DNA from: Sphagnum compactum
Taxonomy: Eukaryota; Bryophyta; Sphagnopsida; Sphagnales
DNA: 64,000 bases
Assembly: GCA_965153455.1 (NCBI GenBank)
Contig: OZ234498.1
Coordinates: 14,198,001-14,262,000 of the forward strand
Reading direction: 5' to 3'
Made by a program: the position numbers and the translations under genes. Each line of letters begins with the position of its first letter. Position 1 is the first letter of the stretch. This document shows, piece by piece, positions 60,421 through 64,000 of the stretch. The notes below the pieces were generated by a model. That model had not been told where the DNA came from. It worked only from the letters and a program-made list of their open reading frames with translations, and made no database searches.

Positions 60421-61970
60421 ATGTAATTTCATTATAATTGCATTATCAATGTCATTTGACAATGTTTTCTTTTGAGATATATAGAAAATACAACCACTAA
60501 AGTTTAGCATTCATTTTACATTTGAAAATCTTAATACGTGAATGTTAAAAACACAATAATTTTTTGATGCATAAAGGCTCAAGTTCTTAGGTGTTAAACA
60601 ATGAATCACTTGTCATCTAACATACATGCCATTCTTTCATAAAAGGACAATTTGCTTAAGAAGATCCAACATTCTCAAAAAAATGACCCTTTCCATTACA
60701 TTACAAACCCATGGTGCCTTGGTCCTCATAAGGTTGTTGGAGTGATTTTTAAAAACAAATTTTGTTTTTTTTGTGGAGAAAAAAATTGGGACAATTTTGG
60801 AGAAGTGTGTTTTTCTAGTGTAAATTCAATTAATTTTGCTATTTTTTGGGATAAAAATGCCAAATAATTTATTTAAAATTTGAAAATTTTCCACAATTTT
60901 CAATTCCATAATATTTAATTCTGAATATTAATGATAGGTATGGTATATCATTATAGATAATATCATTTGGTTTCTGGGCATTGATTGCTTTTGTGGTGAA
61001 TTTTTGTTATTATGATTTATTTATTTATCAAAAATTGGGAAAATAAAAATTGTGTTTTTCCAGCAAAAGTTTAGCATTTTTGCAGAATAAAACAATTGCA
61101 ATTTGAGGGGGGGGGAGAAGTTAGTGGTTCTAGGTATATACCATAGTTGGATTATACTTTTTATAAAACTAATCCAAGCAAGTAAGGATGTATTGCAACT
61201 CTAGAACAATGACCTTTCCAAATGGTTGGAAACTTAATACAAGTAGGTAGTACACATCCAATTGGATGTCCTTTTCATCCATATCCATCCTAGGAAATTC
61301 ATCTATGAGAAAGAGCTACCAAGAAGCATAGGGATGCACACACACCTATTATTGCAAATCTTTGTTGTGAACATAAAAAAATAGTGATTTTTTTTTGAAT
61401 GCCACATATTTGCCAAAGACTATGTGTTGTGTATTAATCCATGTAACTTGTTTCATCCAACACATCCACTTTGGTGTAATCCTTAAAGACCCTACATTGA
61501 TAAATCAAGTAAGAATATGAACTTTCAGAAGCATGTCCTGCCTTTCAAAGCATCCCCAGTAGCCTTTTCTTTTTGAGCAAGTGACTTTTAAAAATACAAA
61601 TTTAGTGCACATTTGGTGATATTGCAAACATTGTATTGTGAAAATTCTAGCTAAACAAAATTTTAATAGCTTAAAATGTTGCAATGTGCAATAAAAAAAA
61701 ATTCATTACAAGTTAACGAAAAATGGAAATTTACACTAGCAAAAACTAGCGAAATGTACAAACAAAATCTAAAAAATGGTTATGGAATTTATATCTACAT
61801 AGCTTTATGGCAATCCACTATCCAGTATGGAGCTATTATGTGCTAAAATCTTTTCGACATGCATAAAACATGCCTTTTTCATCGTTGGGTGATTGTTCAC
61901 AACAAGAGTTATAACTTAAGAATTATGACACACTAGTGACTAATAACTACGTAAACATACACAATGGACA
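60421..61970. other. Gene-free AT-rich stretch
   Basis: No gene was recognised. The first part may still be eroded 3' sequence of the Helitron-like relic. A run of nine G lies near 61107. Confidence 0.5.
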
Positions 61971-62540
61971 TTGGACATACATATGACATATAAGCTCAAA
62001 CACAATGGACATACAAATTACAATGTACATATGAGTATTGATGCACAAACACAAACACACACAAACTCAAAAAACAACAAACCAATTCAAGAAGATTCAG
62101 ACAAACATAGACTCATTGCTTGTATACATACTTTCAAAGTTTTTAAAACTTTGACAAACAAACTCACCACATACTCAAAGAGAGATAGACAAACTTTTCA
62201 AACAATCTTAAATACAGACTCAAAGAAAAATAGACCAACTCTTCAAAACAAATTCAAACATAGATTCAAAGAGAGACAAACCAACTTTTCAAATAGACTC
62301 AATCACAAACTCAAAGAAAGACATACCAACTTTTCAAACAAACTTCGATATAGACTCAAAGATAAATAAACCAATTCAAGAAGATTTAGATTCTTAGATA
62401 GACATAGACTCATTGTTCAAACACAAAACTTCAAAGTTTTTAAAACTTTGACAAACAAACTTAGACAAAGACTCAAAGAGAGACATACCAACTCTTCAAA
62501 TAAACTTAGACGCAAACTCAAAAACACATAATCAAACATA
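61971..62540. repeat. Minisatellite of about 45-bp units with a longer-period duplication
   Basis: Units of the type ACTCAAAGAGAGACA then CCAACTTTTCAAA recur about seven times between 62160 and 62520. A larger block (ACCAATTCAAGAAGATT ... TTCAAAGTTTTTAAAACTTT) occurs at about 62083-62155 and again at about 62370-62450, a period near 290 bp. An open frame across 61971-62369 only reflects the repeat (recurring KER.TNFSN peptides). Confidence 0.75.
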
Positions 62541-62699
62541 TTCGGTAACATTTAAACAAATGGACCTTCAATGGGGCATCACTATAAGGTAATAGCATCC
62601 TCAACTTCAGACTCAAACCTAATGTTATAAGTTATTGAGCAAAACACCGCCCAACTTTGGCCAAAAGTTGTCATCATTGAAACGACCTTAAACCATTTC

Positions 62700-63460
62700 C
62701 ATTATAATCTAATTCAAACCCCACCTAGGTTTTTGTTCCTTCCACTCATTAAAGAATGCATCATATAGGAAGGTGTTCAAAGTGAAAAAAGTTTGGGAAT
62801 ACATCCCAACAATTGTGTGCAAGTGTTCATTGAGGCGGTTCCTCAATTTTGACTTCATGAAAGATAAGGTGGAAAATGTTCATTCATTTTCCATTAACCC
62901 TAGGACTTGCACTATTATAATTTCTGCTGATTTGAAAAATTTCGGGAATGAATGTTTTAAGATGCGAGAAGCCTTTAATGTTTGCCAAAGCTGCATCCAA
63001 GGATTGACATGAAATGGAGCCTCCATTCCTGCAACAACATTGGACTTCATGGTAATCTTGAATATGCTAGATTACATATCCAAAGCACTCACAAATAGAA
63101 TGGCTGAACAAAATTTTGATACTTCCAAGGATGCATTTGCTTCTAAAATTCTAATAGGTTTCAAACGTCACTCATTGCCATAATGTGATTTAATCAATTC
63201 CAAATGTTAGTTGAAATTCTTCTCCGCATTCCCTTGTAGGTAATACTGTGGATAACAAATCCCCATAACATCCATGAGATGAGATGTTGGAAATCTAGTG
63301 GTTAACTCAAGAATGAATGACAACTGTAGTTGTCATATAAACACAACATCGATCAACACCCATATAAGCTTGGACACATAGGTAGATGGCATTGGGCAAT
63401 GGATAAAACCAATCACCAACTCTAAGCTACTTTTGATGGTGAATTGGTATTCAATACCTG
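62700..63460 (-). pseudogene. hAT-superfamily transposase relic, C-terminal part
   Basis: The - strand reads FPKFFKSAEIIIVQVLGLM, ENE, a stop, then TFSTLSFMKSKLRNRLNEHL (about 62950-62820). This is the hAT C-terminal dimerisation signature, with the usual Arg before TFSTLSF changed to a TGA stop. Upstream lie LELTTRFPTSHLMDVMGI (near 63310-63260) and HLELIKSHYGNE (near 63205-63175), in keeping with plant hAT transposases. Further stops occur. Its BED zinc finger and catalytic N-terminal part are not in this stretch. Confidence 0.75.
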
Positions 63461-63699
63461 CAAGTTGCCACCAATATTACAACAACCTATTATACAACAA
63501 ACATGTAACCTACAACTTACATTAACAAATTGTGGAACTTAGCTTTTATAGAGCCCATATCCAAAAGCCTTACTAGATTGTCTTTAGAGATTTAGGATTT
63601 AGGATTACCATGCAACTTGCAACTTGCGGTTAATACAACAACAATTTAGATGTAGAATCTATATATTAACAACAAAGTTGCAATATATTTATAGTTCTT

Positions 63700-63925
63700 A
63701 CTAGATAGTCCAAGGGGTTTAGGGTTTAAGATATGGATATGCAAATTTGCAACTTACGATCCTACTGCTTATAACAACCAACCTTACCAAACAGTTCAAG
63801 CCTCAAGTTGTTTAAGGTTTAGGATATGGATATGCAAATATGTAAGTTGCAGTCCTATTGCTTGTAACAACAAACCTTATTAAATAGTCCAAGCCTCAAG
63901 TTGTTTAGGGTTTAGGATGTGAATA
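63700..63925. repeat. Tandem repeat with 93-bp period
   Basis: GGATATGGATATGCAAAT-type units start near 63731, 63824 and 63917, exactly 93 bp apart. Each is preceded by TTTAGGGTTTA-like sequence and followed by TTGCAACTTA / TAAGTTGCAG, then a CAAACCTTA / CCAACCTTACC block and CCTCAAGTTGTTTA. The array may continue beyond the window. The TTTAGGG-like part resembles the plant telomere motif. Confidence 0.75.
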
Positions 63926-64000
63926 ATAACCCAAGTTTAAGGTTTAGGGACATTAACAAAAAATGGCAAATCAACAATAGCAACAACCTATAGCCAAACA

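Noticed and set aside
61971-62369. 132-codon + strand ORF with recurring KER.TNFSN peptides
   Set aside because: It only reads through a minisatellite. There is no start context, domain or splice support.

Overview
The window is nuclear DNA of a land plant. Four spliced or intronless eukaryotic genes with plant-type features stand in AT-rich sequence full of decayed transposons. These features are a mitochondrial HSP70 with a transit peptide, a plant-type histone H3, a pectinesterase with an N-terminal inhibitor domain, and a SPIRAL1-type microtubule protein. The telomere-type motif is TTTAGGG. The long gene-poor stretches and the mix of old elements (Ty1-copia, CACTA, pogo-like, hAT, a Helitron-like PIF1/EEP relic) suggest a large genome. 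A gymnosperm or a seed-free plant is my guess; this is inference and the species is not identified.

Layout. 1-5.9 kb: AT-rich, with a decayed coiled-coil reading frame and a 48-bp hairpin. 6.0-9.2 kb (- strand): five-exon mitochondrial HSP70 (675 aa), with TTTAGGG-type repeats in opposite orientations upstream. 9.8-22.4 kb: no intact gene; a 154-bp CACTA-like mini-element, a 1670-bp non-autonomous CACTA element with a TCA target duplication, and two decayed pogo/Tigger-like transposase copies. 23.4-23.8 kb (+): intronless histone H3 mixing H3.1-type and H3.3-type residues, behind a histone-type promoter. 24.3-27.3 kb (-): four-exon PMEI-pectinesterase (624 aa), convergent with H3, with a minisatellite upstream. 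28.9-31.6 kb: a nested repeat of the form A, B, A', inverted B. 37.5-42.9 kb (-): a Ty1-copia element with both LTRs, primer site and polypurine tract but broken coding. 44.4-47.2 kb (-): a second copia relic that lacks its 3' half. 47.4-49.6 kb (+): coding-like patches I cannot identify. 52.9-53.7 kb (+): two-exon SPIRAL1-like gene (125 aa). 55.5-64 kb: no intact gene; a Helitron-like PIF1 helicase plus endonuclease relic, minisatellites, a hAT transposase relic and a 93-bp tandem repeat.

The four intact genes do housekeeping or cell-wall/cytoskeleton work and do not form a pathway together. I did not find a new defence or biosynthetic system. The most unusual items are the mixed-type H3, the Helitron-like helicase-endonuclease relic, the A-B-A'-inverted-B repeat, the repeat arrays at promoters, and the unidentified patches at 47.4-49.6 kb. 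Exon boundaries were set by eye from GT-AG sites, reading phase and family homology. All percent identities are by-eye estimates.
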